Positions 1 through 11,484 of a DNA stretch of 64,000 nucleotides are shown in pieces. Each line of letters opens with the position of its first letter. Position 1 is the stretch's first letter. This stretch comes from Amphiura filiformis (taxonomy: Eukaryota; Echinodermata; Ophiuroidea; Amphilepidida; Amphiuridae): NCBI RefSeq assembly GCF_039555335.1, contig NC_092642.1, forward strand, positions 63,529,776 to 63,593,775. The letters run 5' to 3'. The notes beneath the pieces were generated by a model. It was not told the origin of the DNA and did not search any database. It saw nothing but the letters and a program-made list of their open reading frames with translations. The translations under genes were made by a program, and so were the position numbers.

Positions 1-61
1 AGCATGCTTGTGAATATTTTCAACTGGGTTTACAAATTTCAATTTTCTCTCTGTTTTATAG

Positions 62-286
62 CTGTGCAGAATGAGAGACAGCCTCGTAACACGTCCCAAA
101 TTCGGTTGGATGCGGTACCATCCGTAACAGCAGCTGACCCGTGCGAACTAACGACGAGTCCACATTCTCGTGAAGCAACCTCGTCCACAGTGGCAACACA
201 TAGGGATCTAAGTCCCACCATTAATCATCGCTTTATGGCGAGCTTGATGACAGCAGAGACTTGTGCGAAATTGGAACCCGAAGACG
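62..286 (+). CDS. NR2E3: NR2E3-like exon: end of DNA-binding region and hinge
   Basis: Acceptor TTTTATAG ends at 61 and donor CG|GTGAGG begins at 287. The exon enters with two bases of a split Ala codon and leaves one base. It reads [13 protein letters not shown], typical of the segment after the second zinc finger, followed by a Ser/Thr-rich hinge and the conserved [17 protein letters not shown]. The open frame continues past the donor into a minisatellite, but that readthrough has no family similarity and is intronic. Confidence 0.9.
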
Positions 287-3200
287 GTGAGGATTGTAGT
301 ATTTATAGAGCACCCTGCATCAATTGCGTAACTTGCTTTTTATTTGAGCACCCCACGCCTGGAAAGTTTGCATTAATTGCGTAAATTGTTGTTGATACTT
401 ATAGCACCCCGCGCCTGGGCAGTCTGCATTAATTGCGTAACTTGCTTTTTATACTTTAGGGCATCCCGCGCCTGGAAAGTCTGCATGATTCAAATATTTT
501 TGCAAAAACAAATATTTTGCAAAAGACACTACAACATTTGCATTTTAAAAATGCTGTTGTGATGGTTTTCTTACAAAACGATTTCATGACCTTTATATAA
601 CCTGACATTTAATGTTACTGAAAAATGTTTTGACCCAAACCATAAAAACATTTTTGTGTTCGCCTTGGTCTGCGCCTGGAAAATCTGTATTATTATAGTT
701 AGGTTGCTTTTATACTTCAACTAGGGCACCCCGCCCTGGAAAGTTTACATTAATTGCGTAACTTGCTTTTTATACTTAGTGCACCGCACCCCGCGCCTGG
801 AAAGTTTGCATTAGTTTCGTAATTTGCTTTGTTTGGACTATATTGCAGCCATTGTAAAAGCGGTACTAGTCTTCTATGGGCATGATTTACATTATGTAGG
901 GGTTATTATTGTTTAACACATGTAATTATTATTATCCTGGGCTAGCGACGAAAAAAAAAAATTACAAAATTCCAACCCTTATACAATGACCAATGTAACC
1001 CGCAGTATTATGGTTTATATGGCGAGGCTCAAAAAATAAAACGGTTTGCTTATTAATAATACTGTCTCCCTAGGTGTACAAATCATGATAATGTATTCGA
1101 ACGTGTTTGATAGAAAATGATGATATGATATGATGGTGATGATGATGATGATGATGATGTTGATGATATGGAGGAGGAGGAGGAGGAGGAGGAGGGAGGG
1201 AGGAGGAGAAAGAGGAGGAGGAGGCGGATGGTGATTCCAAGTATGATATCCAGGTCATGTAGATAGTAATTGCCAGAATTGTTTTTCAGGTTAATTGTCA
1301 TATATGCCTAGTTTAAAATAATATGCGATATTTTCAGATTAAAATAATTGGATTAAAGATGAATCACTTCAAAGATTGAGTGCAAGAAACGCGTGATCAT
1401 TAAAGATTGTATAGTGTTATGGACATATTTAACAGACACGTCCAATATATCTCTATTGGGACAGATAGCTTATATTAAAATTGATAAATTATCATTATTA
1501 TCAAGGCTACAAATTCGACTCTTTCCTTTGCACCAACAAATTACTCAAATACTGCGTTGATTTTTGTTACCCACGAATGTTCTACGAATGTCTTTAACAC
1601 AACAACGACAGTGGACATTTTTTTCTTCAAAAAAATGACATTCATATTTTGTCAAATCCACAAATATAATTTTAACAGAACTGTATTGTATTGTATTTTA
1701 CAGCCATGCAGGAGAATGTTGATATTGACGTGACGGGGGAAAGTGATGGTGGCACTGATTCAGAGCGCATGGCAATGAGAACAGCGATAAGTCACCGGGA
1801 AATGGCGTTGTACCCATCTAGTCATGAGAATATCTATGAGAGTTCGGCACGACTTCTCTTTATGGCCGTCAAATGGGCAAAGAATCTGCCGTCTTTCTCA
1901 AGTTTACCATTTCGGGATCAGGTAAAGAACCCTTTGTGTTGCAATTCACCTTGGTCTGGGGGCGGACATTTTATAAATGAATTAGCAGAGCAGCAACGAC
2001 ACCACTTGCATTACATTCCAGATGTTAAATCTACATCATATGCAAAATTTGAGGAAATACGCACGAGTCCGTTTTATTTTAGGGCCATTTGTCTATAACT
2101 GGTCTTTACATGTAGCCCTATGAGAGAGTGCACGTTTTAGGAACAAAAATGTGATTTTTTAAAACGGACACGTGCGAATTTTCTAAAATTGTCAGAGTAT
2201 GTGGTATTAACATGTAGAAATCTAATCAAGTAGTTACCCTACCTGCTCTTCTCCGAAAAAATAAAAAGTCCTATACCTCAATGATAATGAAACCTAGGTG
2301 AGTCAGTCAGTCAGTCACTCAGTCAATTCTCATCCACCCTCCCAAACAATCTACTAACTCACTCATTCACTCACTCACGCACCCCATTCATTTCCCCTTT
2401 TCTTCCTATTTCTCCTTCTCCTTCTACCCACTTTCTCTTTTGCATTTCCACTTTCTCCTTCTCTTTCACTCTCCCTCTCTTTCTCCTTCGCCTACTACTT
2501 CTGCTCATTCTCTTTCTTCCTTTCTCCTTCTCCTTCTCTTTCGCTTTATCCCTTTCTCCTTCTCCTACTATTTCTCCTTCTGTTTCCCTCTTTCTCCTTC
2601 TTCTACTCCTTCTCGATCTCCTTTTCCATTTTTCCCACTTTCTCTTTCTCTTTCTCTTTCTCCTTCTCCTCCCTTTCTCCATCTCCCCTCTTTCTCCTTC
2701 TCCCTCTTTCTCCTTCTCTCTTCTCTTCCCTCTCTTTCTTCTTATCCTTCTCCCTCTTCTTCTCTTTCTCTTTCGCATTCTCTTTCTGTCTTCCTCTCCT
2801 CTGTTTTCCCTTCCTTTATCTCCTTCTTTATATCTTCCTCTGTAATAATCTGAGGCCCCTATTTTACTATATGGCATACTTATTCATTACTAAACATTTC
2901 GGTATTTAGTATAAAGGTTAAAAGACCCATGCTACAAGAGAACAAGCCTTACTTTTTCCCGATACAATTACTGCTTTCCTTTAGACAATTCAGAGGTTAA
3001 GATTTCATGATCAAAGAGTTTATAGTAACATATCCGGAAAACAAATCTTAGCGATTGAAGCAAAGTAGTATTAATGAACGGTTTGAATAACAGGAATCGA
3101 TACGGAAAGACCAATATCAAAATCTAATAAAAATGGCACATTTTATACGCCACGAGGAAAGTGTTCTCATTATATCAACAACGAAAGGTATATCATCAAA

Positions 3201-6200
3201 CTAAACCGATGAAAGCTGCCCGAAAACCTGTCACCATATTAGCGGCGGTGGCAGAGATGGGTATTTTGACCTATCAAATTTAGGGATATGATCTCTTTAC
3301 CCCGGTGATTTAACGCCGAGGCAGTGCGCCTCAGGCGGGTTTAATAGAAAATACGTCTCTGTATCTGTCGTATTTAGCCGACTGAATGTTTGCAAAAAGC
3401 GGGGGATTTAGAATATTTGTGTCAATATGGCAACGGGCCGTAGGTCAGAAGATTGAAATCAAGCCGTCAATCAGGGGAGAATTTGACGGATCGGATCAGA
3501 TCAAATACTCTGCCACGGAATCTGCTAAACGTAATTATACCGCCTTTGGATGTCTATTTTGTATTTATTTCACATAATTCATGGTCTATGATAGCCTGTT
3601 TCTTTGAAATAGTATCTTTATTTTATCTTCAAACAAGATAGACATCTATTCTCTAAGTGTTGACCACTGTGCACGTAAATTCATTTGTAGATCTGCCATT
3701 TTGAGATTTCTGTCAAAAACAAGTCAGTTGACACCTGCAATATCACCATACATCAGATCGGAAAATATGGCGCCAAATAATGACTAACTGATAGTTCAAT
3801 TTTCCTAACTTGGAAATGTTTTGCATGTTAAACAGCAATCATGCTGAAATACGCCTATAGGTCTATGACTTTTGCCAATACAGTGGTCATTCACACATGC
3901 GAACATCACACATTTGCTATAAACATAATGTGTCGTGTTCAATGTAAAGAAAGATTTCAGTGTGCGAAGTTATTTAATTTTCTCCCCAAATTCATGGAAG
4001 ATGAAAAAAATAACGAAATAATACATCTTTTGCATCTTTTTGCACCTTACTCATAATCGAATGGGTCTTGCGGATTATTGTATCGTTTTTAAAACATTTC
4101 AATTTGGTTCAACATGATTTTATATTTATGCAGTCAAGTTAAGCTCAATCGATAACGTGTTCGACTATGGTGCGAGAGGTTGCGGGTTCTAACCCTGGTG
4201 GTGGTTAGTATGCTCGGGTGTTAAAAATTGAGTTAGCTTGAAATTCCCTGGACAAAGGAACTTACTGTTAATTGTCTCGTTGTAACCGTGAAACTCGGGG
4301 AGCTGATCCTGGCTGTGATGGTCTATTGTGTCTAGGGTGTGCACGTCTTAGCTGAAAGTCCTGTGCTGTTGTTTATTGGTTTGTGAAATGATTTGGGCCG
4401 CAGTGGGCAGCGACAACGTGTAAAGTGGGATGAGGCTTAGGTGTTGTACCTGTGCGTAGTGCTATATAAATCGGTGCGCTTTTTTTAAACTTCAGAAAAA
4501 GATTTGAATCCGTCAATAATGTAACTATTTGACGCTTTTTTTTCCAGGTAATTCTTCTTGAAGAAGCCTGGAGCGAACTCTTCATATTATGCGCCATCCA
4601 GTGGTCAATGCCCTTGGATACGTGTCCTCTCTTGGCTATCTCTGAACAAGCCCAGAAATTAACGCCACCAACGACAATAAAGCGCCGCTATGTTAGCCGA
4701 CATACGGTTGCTGCAGGAGGTCATGGGTCAGTTCAAGTCGCACAGTGTGGATCCAGCAGAGTTTGCTTGTATGAAGGCTGTTGTATTGTTCAAATCTGGT
4801 AAGAAGTTGTTAATGTAATTATATTATGAGAGTTTATTTCCAAAACGTGTTTACTTCACGACAAAAATAAATTGCCAATTAAGCCAAGCCAAGCCAAGCC
4901 AAGCCAAGCCAAAACGGAGGGGCTAACCATTGCTAACGCTAAAGACGTTTTTGTGTGGAAAAAACAACTATGGCATTTTATTTTAGTAGCTATAGGCTAT
5001 TAAAGCTATTAAAGGTCCATGTGTTTGTATTGTGCTGTGGAGGTGGGGGTGTGTTAGTAGGTGTGATGTGTGCATGTAGCACAGTGTCATCGCCGGGGTC
5101 ATCGCCCCGATATCTTCATGGCAGAAATCGCCATGGTAGGTTGAATCCACAGCCACGCATGGCCATTTTGTTCCGACCTTTAAGACGCATAATGAGGCCG
5201 AGGACATCCCGACTAAGGCTACTGTCAATACCTCGGTAATTGACTTCTCTAGTGTGTAAGCGAGCTTGTATACGCCATGTGGTGAGTGCTCACACTGGTC
5301 TGTGTTTGTGGGGTGGCCGGGTGTGTTAGTGCATATCCCTTTGCGTTATTAGAATACCAACATGTGCCATTATTTATTTCTGAAAAATATACCAGTTAAA
5401 GTTAACATCAGGTTTACAATTTTAAAATTATATTTTGTGTATACAATATATTCTGTAGTAAATCGATCAAATGACGGTGATTGTTCAGGTATTATATGCT
5501 TGATAGAATTAAATTGTCTGACCAGTTAGTATTCTCCTCCGCCGTCAGTGTGATTCCAGTCACTCCACGTACCATGTTGCGAAGGTGGAGGAGACTAAAG
5601 CTGTATGACGAACACGCCTCATGACACGCCTGCGTTAAAAATGATGTAGCCTTAGTCGAACAATAGCGTGACGTAGTTCCGGCATTGTTCCTATGCACTT
5701 TCACCCTCCTGATTGTAATACCACATCAGATATTTGACAAACATTTATGCTATACACCACGTGTGTGCTTGATAATGTGAGCCTATATACTGAATCTAAA
5801 TGAAGCACCGCAAATAATAAGTTTAATTTCCACTTTATTTTTTCTAGATACTCGTGGTTTAAAAGACCAGCACAAGTTGAGTTGTTACAGGACCAAGCGC
5901 AGGTGATGTTGGGCCAGCATATCCTTTACACACAACACCCGGCGTTACCCGTAAAAGGTAAGCTCGTGCCCGCCCGCTCGCTGCATGCGTGCTTATTAAA
6001 TTCGTCAAATGCAGAGTGACAGACTGTTATATTGGAATCTTACTACTAAATCTTTTTGTTAGTTTGAGATATTAAACATTGTTGATGGACAAATATGTCA
6101 TAAATATGACAATTTGATAATTTAAAACCAAAACTATATGCATTAATCAGCCACTAATTTAACTGACATATTAAATCGAAATCAAAATGGCCGATTCCAG

Positions 6201-7411
6201 CTGCGTCCATAATAATATTGTAAAAAGGTTATATCTTCTCTAGTTGCGTCACTAACAATTTACTTCCTTTTACCATGGTTGAGTCTAATTTTTCTATTTG
6301 ACTCTCACAGATAAAATGTTGTAACAGGCAAAGAGATTAAACCATAATATTTTGCCACATATGGCATAGGTCTAATTTGGCAAAAGAAAGTATCTTCCTC
6401 TTATTGTCTGTACAAATTACATCCTTTTATCATGTGAGGTCATTCAAATAAAGTTGACCAAAGCTATGGCAAAAAAAAGAAGCAAAAGTTAGTGAAGTAA
6501 ATATAAGATACGCCCTTTTATACCGTATCAGGGCCATATAACTTCTATTGGGCTATTCCGGTTGAAATACATACACCCCTATATGGAAGACATGACCTTA
6601 ATCTCTTACTCACGGGGTGTAGATCTCGAATGGCGCTACATCATTAGGAAACAACAATTGAAACTCATGCACACCCCATCCTATGAAAATATTGACATTT
6701 CGTATTGAAGATATGCATGAAGTTTCCCAAAAACCTACAATTTACAAATAGGCCTGTATGTTTTAAAATAAGACAGTGGAGTCTATTAATTAGCTTTTCC
6801 AACACATTTTTTTACCATCGTTTGGAGCTATTCCAGTTGAAATCCATACACCCCCTATGAGAACATCACCTTAATCTTCCACAAAGGATCGGCCTTTCTT
6901 CCCATATAATTATATACACTTCAAGTACATATCATTATTAAATTCACATTATTTGATATCAGGACATTTCTCGTATTCAGAATGCAATTTATTGTGTATG
7001 ATGTGCTCTCAAGTCCCACAAAAGACTGCGCATGCAAAGGTGGGCGACAGAACCCACAAAAGTTAAATGTATAGGCCTATTCGATCGATTTTGCAGAAAA
7101 GACGAATCGTATTTGTGTAAAACGGCCTCGGACTCTGGTGTCGTTTTTGTAAAAATAAGTGGGCCCACATATTTAATGAAATTAATTTTAAAGCAGGTTC
7201 AAGATTTGTAATCAATTTGTTGTTAAAAAACAGCATGTTAATCTTTAATTTCTTTGTTTTCGTCTCGTTTCTTAGATTTGGGCGGCTGTTGTTACTTTTT
7301 ACCGTCTCTTCGTTTCGTCTCATCGGACAAGATAGAACGTCTTTTTCTTTCGATGTACTATCGGTAACACACCCTATGGAAAGATTACTGTGTGATATGT
7401 TCAAAAATTAA
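62..7411 (+). CDS. NR2E3: NR2E3-like nuclear receptor, 3' five exons (gene level)
   Basis: Ligand-regulated zinc-finger transcription factor of the NR2E (tailless/PNR) group; the vertebrate member directs photoreceptor identity in the nucleus. Exons seen: 62-286, 1704-1921, 4548-4798, 5848-5957 and 7276-7411. They begin just after the DNA-binding domain (QNERQPR), run through the hinge ([18 protein letters not shown]) and cover the ligand-binding domain ([19 protein letters not shown], then [41 protein letters not shown]) to the family's terminal AF-2 peptide [11 protein letters not shown] and a stop. The upstream exons, including the DNA-binding domain, lie outside the window. Exons 3-5 are broken by several small indels between conserved blocks. 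Retained introns rule out a processed pseudogene. The family call is very secure; whether this copy is functional depends on whether the indels are real. Confidence 0.93.
309..831 (+). repeat. Minisatellite, ~55-60 bp unit, in NR2E3 intron
   Basis: About six degenerate copies of a unit containing GCACCCCGCGCCTGGAAAGT followed by TTGCATTAATTGCGTAACTT. Copies begin near 309, 349, 403, 463, 670, 726 and 781, with a unique stretch at about 490-665. It starts 22 bp after the exon's splice donor. Confidence 0.8.
1117..1227 (+). repeat. GAT and GGA simple repeat
   Basis: (GAT)n-like DNA at 1117-1170 grades into (GGA)n at 1170-1227. Poly-His, poly-Ser and poly-Pro frames on the minus strand are translations of this repeat, not genes. 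Confidence 0.95.
1704..1921 (+). CDS. NR2E3: NR2E3-like exon: LBD helices 1-3
   Basis: Acceptor TATTTTACAG ends at 1703 and donor CAG|GTAAAG begins at 1922. The two-base entry completes the codon split in the previous exon. It reads an acidic stretch ([14 protein letters not shown]), then [19 protein letters not shown] and SLPFRDQ, the signature start of the NR2E3 ligand-binding domain. The frame is fully open and ends in phase 0, matching the next exon, [12 protein letters not shown]. Confidence 0.95.
2297..2853 (+). repeat. AGTC/ACTC repeat followed by a long polypyrimidine tract
   Basis: Short (AGTC)n and (ACTC)n runs at 2297-2380 lead into about 460 bp of almost pure C/T (CTCCTTCTCTTTC variants) to 2853. 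The strong purine/pyrimidine strand asymmetry is typical of DNA able to form triplexes. The Arg/Lys/Glu-rich minus-strand and Ser/Phe-rich plus-strand frames here are compositional artefacts. Confidence 0.9.
2854..4137. other. NR2E3 intron, no recognisable feature
   Basis: AT-rich intron sequence with only short chance reading frames. I saw no gene, RNA or clear repeat in it. Confidence 0.5.
4138..4487 (+). mobile_element. tRNA-derived SINE
   Basis: The head resembles a tRNA with A box and B box: AGCTCAATCGATAACG near 4142-4157 and GGTTCTAACCC at 4185-4195. It is followed by a unique body and a 3' tail GTGCTATATAAATCGGTGCG ending in a T run at 4481-4487. That tail resembles LINE-borrowed tails of CR1/L2 type, as in the LINE at 62.3-63.6 kb. 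It lies about 60 bp upstream of an NR2E3 exon acceptor. It is not a tRNA gene: there is no complete cloverleaf and it is fused to the SINE body. Confidence 0.75.
4548..4798 (+). CDS. NR2E3: NR2E3-like exon: LBD middle, contains a frame shift
   Basis: Acceptor TTTTTTCCAG ends at 4547 and donor CTG|GTAAGA begins at 4799. The first part reads [20 protein letters not shown] and [14 protein letters not shown] in phase 0. From about 4681 the conserved residues move to the next frame: [18 protein letters not shown], then [17 protein letters not shown]. One extra base near 4676-4681 (ACAATAAAG) or two missing bases explains the shift. Read unshifted across the splice, the frame gives a TGA at the junction. 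Confidence 0.92.
4881..4912 (+). repeat. AAGCC pentamer array
   Basis: Six tandem AAGCC units. Confidence 0.95.
5080..5710. repeat. Intronic pieces of dispersed repeats
   Basis: 5085-5235 shares scattered blocks with 20600-20715 (CCGATATCTTC, ACGCATGGCCATTTTGTTC, GGCCGAG). 5640-5710 closely matches 28100-28185 (GTCGAACAATAGCGTGACGT and CACTTTCACCCTCCTGA). These are dispersed, non-coding repeats of unknown class. Confidence 0.5.
5848..5957 (+). CDS. NR2E3: NR2E3-like exon: LBD, contains a frame shift
   Basis: Acceptor TTTTTTCTAG ends at 5847 and donor AAAAG|GTAAGC begins at 5958. It starts DTRGLKDQH in the frame left by the previous exon's shifted part, then continues in another frame as [15 protein letters not shown], as the family expects. 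The shift is at CACAAGTT near 5873-5876 (one base missing or two extra). The exit phase (one base) also does not match the next exon, which needs two. Confidence 0.88.
6535..6895 (+). repeat. Two copies of a TTCCAGTTGAAAT module
   Basis: 6548-6610 and 6826-6885 both read GGCTATTCC(A/G)GTTGAAAT, CATACACCCC, then GAAGACATGACCTTAATCT with small changes. The same module forms both arms of the foldback at 47341-47508 and a fragment at 57287-57345. Dispersed MITE pieces. Confidence 0.75.
7276..7411 (+). CDS. NR2E3: NR2E3-like last exon with three frame shifts
   Basis: Acceptor TTTCTTAG ends at 7275 and the stop TAA is at 7409-7411. The conserved C-terminus is split over three frames: FGRLLLL, then [17 protein letters not shown], then [10 protein letters not shown], then [11 protein letters not shown] in the first frame again. 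Each join needs removal of one base, two of them in T runs (near 7298 and 7343) and one at CCCTATGG near 7375. The residues otherwise match the family well, ending exactly at the usual C-terminus. Confidence 0.92.
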
Positions 7412-9280
7412 CACTTGTATACTGTATAATTGGCTTCAAATCACGGAACTTTCATGAGTTAGAGTAGTGTAAAGACTCCATTGAAGAATTCGCCAGCGAA
7501 GTGGTAACATAATCCTTGGTAACTGGATCACGCACCTTTTGGAATTGGTAGTACATGCTGTTACGATTATTTCGATCGTGGTGCAGAACTAAAAAACGTT
7601 GACATAGTGATAAACGGATTACACGTAACACTTCGCTGGGAAATTAGGCAGCTTTCGGAATAAAGCCGTATAACCATTCAATAAAATATTTTTATGCTAA
7701 TTCCGTGAAACTTTACACAAAGGGTGAACCAAAAATCACACAAGTCAAATCTCATAATTATATATATATGGAAAAACACAATTTTCCCCAGAATTAACAC
7801 GCATGGATATGAATTTGATATGCGAGTACATTGGTTACTTCTGCAACACGAGAGTGCCGATTAACTGATTTCAACGTACGCGTTGAATGCATGATATAGA
7901 ACTCCGTCATAAGAGTGAGAATGATCACGGTGTGATTCCCGCCAACGGATATACAATTCACATCTTTTAAATGAGGGAAAAAACTTTGCCAAATTAACGA
8001 TATTATGTTGTACATAAGATATTGTATTTATTTAATAATTGAGAACTTATGAAGTACGTTTTATGTTTGATAAAAAGAGAACTCAAGTACATTTGATGAA
8101 GAAATGGGGTTTGTGCAAAATATAAAGTTTACCCCTGGCAAATGTAACGCCCGAGATGTGGTTTAGATGGTGTGAACGAAAAACGTGGTGAATTGTGGTA
8201 ACAATACCGGAAGTGCATGTACTATCCTATAGGGCATTGTTATACATGTTTTTGCTTCTCATATAAAACCGCTGGAGCAATACAAAGGTCTTAAAGCCAT
8301 ATTATAACATTTCTGTAAAAATAGATTATTTTGACAAAACTACAGCACCTAAAGTTTTGATTTTTGCAGAGTATCTTTATTGACTAAAGTAGCCTACATT
8401 ACAATCGTGTAAAAAACAGAATTTAAATTTTTTTTGAGGGCGTTCTCTTCAACAAATGTTATAATATGGCTTTAATGTAAGTTAGAAAACATATTATGAA
8501 AAACTGGACCACGTCCTTTTAAATTGGGCAATGTTCTAACAGGCGTGGACTATTAATACATAAATTCATTTTTCTAACATCAAAAATATTGCATCGAGGA
8601 CGGAACAATGAACTCGTCAAAAAAAGAAATTTCACTTATATTTATCAACTTTTGTTTTGAAGATGAATCTAGGCGATTTATATGGATATAAAAGGTCCTG
8701 CTAAACTTTATAGTGAAATTAGACCATTTGAATCCCGGACTAAATCTGGCCCAAATAATATGAAAAATGAGATAGGCATTTCGGGCTGTGATCATTGTAC
8801 GTAATGTAGTTTAATTTGCTCGTCAAATGAAACAAAAAATTATCCTAACAGCTGAAATGGTTGTGTTGTTTCATTAGTTACCGTTGGCTGAACCAGTGGT
8901 GTGGCTCGTTACTGTGTCAGGGAAGACAAATCACTGACGTGCTTGCTCCAGGCCTTTGACGCCATTTTGTTTGTGAGAGCTCATTCTCTGTCAGAACAAC
9001 GTTGAATGATGTGAGCCCGTTTCTTTATTTCGCTGTCTGGGGATAATAACGGGGTTTGATCTAATCATAAAGTTCAAGGACATGGTTTATTTTACAAAAT
9101 AATGCTCCATCATACGAGGCCGCGCGAGATTTGGTCTCGATGTGTTAAATATAGGCCTACCATAACTTTGGACTTTAATACAATATTTTGTAAATATTTA
9201 CATCTAAGGGATTTCTTCAAAATCACAACCGCCGACAAACACCGGCCCCCCTGTCAGAACCAGCGATCGGGTTATTATCA
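7412..9280. other. NR2E3 3' flank; candidate polyA signals only
   Basis: Canonical AATAAA hexamers occur at 7659-7664 and 7680-7685, about 250 bp after the stop, and could end the transcript. The rest is AT-rich with no recognised gene or clear repeat. 8880-9060 is somewhat less AT-rich but has no coding signal I recognise. Confidence 0.3.
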
Positions 9281-9421
9281 AAGACCGAATTAAAAGACTA
9301 GCTTGCGTCTGACGTCAGAGCAAAGTCGCGACGTGATTGGCTATTGACCTGCGCAGTACGGCATTTTCGGTGTAGTTGATAGGACGTCATATGCAAACTA
9401 TAGTCTTTTTAATTCGGTCTT
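9281..9421. mobile_element. Short MITE with ~20-bp terminal inverted repeats
   Basis: The left end AAGACCGAATTAAAAGACTA (9281-9300) is inverted at 9401-9421 as TAGTCTTTTTAATTCGGTCT(T). The 141-bp element is non-coding with a GC-richer middle. Confidence 0.85.
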
Positions 9422-9423
9422 AA

Positions 9424-9870
9424 CTTAGAGAATAAAGGTGTTGTTTTAGCCCCTGGAGTGCATCTATCGTCTCATATAACACGGGCGACATCATTATTTT
9501 AAGTAAAACAACGAGGAGAAGCCGAGTTGTTTTACGCCAAAAATAATGATGTCGCCCGTGTTATATGAGACGATAGATGCACGACGGCGGCTAAAACAAT
9601 ACCTTTATTCTCATTCTTAAACACTTGAATTCAAATAAAAATATCATACCAATTGTAATCAAATTAAATCTACATTTTACAAGGAATTATCTAGGGCTTA
9701 AAATCGATCAGTCTCGTTGTTGCTGTGCGACTCCGATTGGTTCAAATAGCGAGTACGTGTAACGCGTTGACGCACACGCGCTGACCCGTGTGATATCGTG
9801 TCATATCACACGGGTAAAGCTGGGTAAGAACCAATAAGATTGCAGGAACGTTCTCAAGTGTTTAAGAATA
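9424..9870. mobile_element. Nested foldback element
   Basis: 9458-9500 is an almost perfect inverted copy of 9540-9582 (core TCTCATATAACACGGGCGAC), and the pairing extends outward to about 9424 and 9622. A second pair, ATTCTTAAACACTTGAA (9613-9629) and its complement (9853-9869), encloses a hairpin at 9784-9815 (ACCCGTGTGATATC and ATATCACACGGGT). Typical of a foldback DNA element. Confidence 0.8.
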
Positions 9871-10260
9871 TAATTTCAATTGTCAAAGCAACGCGGTTAC
9901 ACCACAGGTACTGGTACGGCACTGGTGGTTGGTTTTGAAGCAATCCCCTAATGATAACACAAATCTGCGAATTTTGGACAATTCGGTGATTAAAATGTCG
10001 AGTAAATCTTGAACTTTGGATGTTTTGTAAATATTTGTATCATTATTTATAATTATATAATTATGTAAATAAGTTTCGCAGATGAAAAAAAAACAGATTC
10101 CATCGTACGATGTGAGAAAATTATATATAGGCCTATAGTTGTTAAATTAAGCCTTCACAAGAAGTAACGCATCTGTATGCCTATAGCTTCTGAACTACAT
10201 GTAATAATCACAATAATATATAACATACATGTAGAAACCGCATGTTGATAACCCTTTTAT

Positions 10261-10478
10261 GTCTAATATCGTAATATCGTCGTATATCGTTCAATATTAA
10301 CAACACAATAGTGGGTTTTTTAAAGAAAAAATTCCCGAATTTAAAAGTTGCAGTAAATTGTATCGATTTGAATTCAGCGCAAAGATAATGGCGGGTTTTT
10401 TCAACTTTGAAATTTGGGTATTTTTCTTTAAAAACACGATTGTGTTGCTAATATCATGAATATTGAACGAAATTAGAC
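10261..10478. mobile_element. Palindromic MITE
   Basis: 10261-10350 (GTCTAATATCGT, TTCAATATTA, CAACACAATAGTGGGTTTTT) is inverted at 10399-10478, ending ATTGAACGAAATTAGAC. About 218 bp, non-coding. Confidence 0.75.
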
Positions 10479-11138
10479 AAATGGGCTATCAAAAAATAAA
10501 ACATCGTTCTTTCTACGTTTCACTATTATAAATACAGTGAATGGTTCTGAAGCTATAGGCTTATTTATAACGGCTGCGTTGTTTCGAAGACTTTATTAAA
10601 CATACATTGCGTATGGTTAAAAGAGCCAGGAGAAAACTCTTCAAATTTATAAATAATTTGTTGGTCAGATCCAGTTCGGCGTTATAAGCAGTCATTATGT
10701 ATTTTATTGTGCATGATAGGCCTACTGCGTTTAACATTTTAATTGTCTGGCAACTTTGGGAAGAGTTTCAAAAATCAGGCACCTGCTCGTTCTACGTGAC
10801 AGTCAACGTAAATCTGCATTGCCTTGGAACTCCTTGCAAAATAGTTGAACACGGTAGAGGGCCTGTTTCTTAAGTCACATTATACGTAGACGATGTAGGC
10901 AGGCCAACCCAGAACAGTCTGGTCTTTGTAAAACCCCTTTTCTTGGGGAGGGCAAAGTATTTTACATGTGCAGTAGCCAGGGTTTTCTTTAAGCATTTTG
11001 CTGAAAGGGTATTTTCAAATTTTTTTGACCCTTTCAGTTGTGAATTTTTCCTCTGAAGGAGTCAAAAACATTACCCAAGGGGTATTGTTATAATATTATT
11101 TTTGAAGTCATTTTTAACAATATGTGTGTTTTTGGAGC

Positions 11139-11440
11139 CATAGGCGTAGATCCGGAGGGGGGATCTCCCCCAATATTTTGCCAGGGGATGGTCCATACAA
11201 TCATCCCCCAATGTATGTATGTGGGTTTCTGACCAAATTAACCTCATATTTGGCCATTTTAGCCCCAAAAGTGCCAAAAAATGTGCACTTTTGCACCATA
11301 TTTCAACAGTTTAGCTTCTAAATGGCAAAATTTTTTGTACCGATAAACTTATTCTTTCTCCAAAAGGTGATGGATTCACTATATTTCAAGACATTTTTTT
11401 CACCCCCCCCCCCCGAGTCAAAAAGAAATCTATGCCACTG
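11139..11440 (+). repeat. Dispersed repeat, TAGGCGTAGA...TATGCCACT
   Basis: Direct homolog of 59819-60127. Shared blocks include GATGG(T/C)CCATACAATCATCC, TTTCTGACCAAATTAA, TCATATTTGGCCATTTTAGC and AAAAAGAAATCTA(T/C)GCCACT. A C run sits at 11402-11414. The short frames seen in both strands of both copies are repeat translations. Confidence 0.8.
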
Positions 11441-11484
11441 TTTGGAACAGTGGCGGATCTAAAGCAGTTTTTAATAATATTTAA

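Noticed and set aside
2371..2877. 168-codon Arg/Lys/Glu-rich minus-strand frame
   Set aside because: Pure translation of a C/T-rich low-complexity tract; no motif and no start or splice context.
4138..4215. tRNA gene
   Set aside because: Box A and B are present but there is no clean cloverleaf, and it continues into a SINE body and tail.
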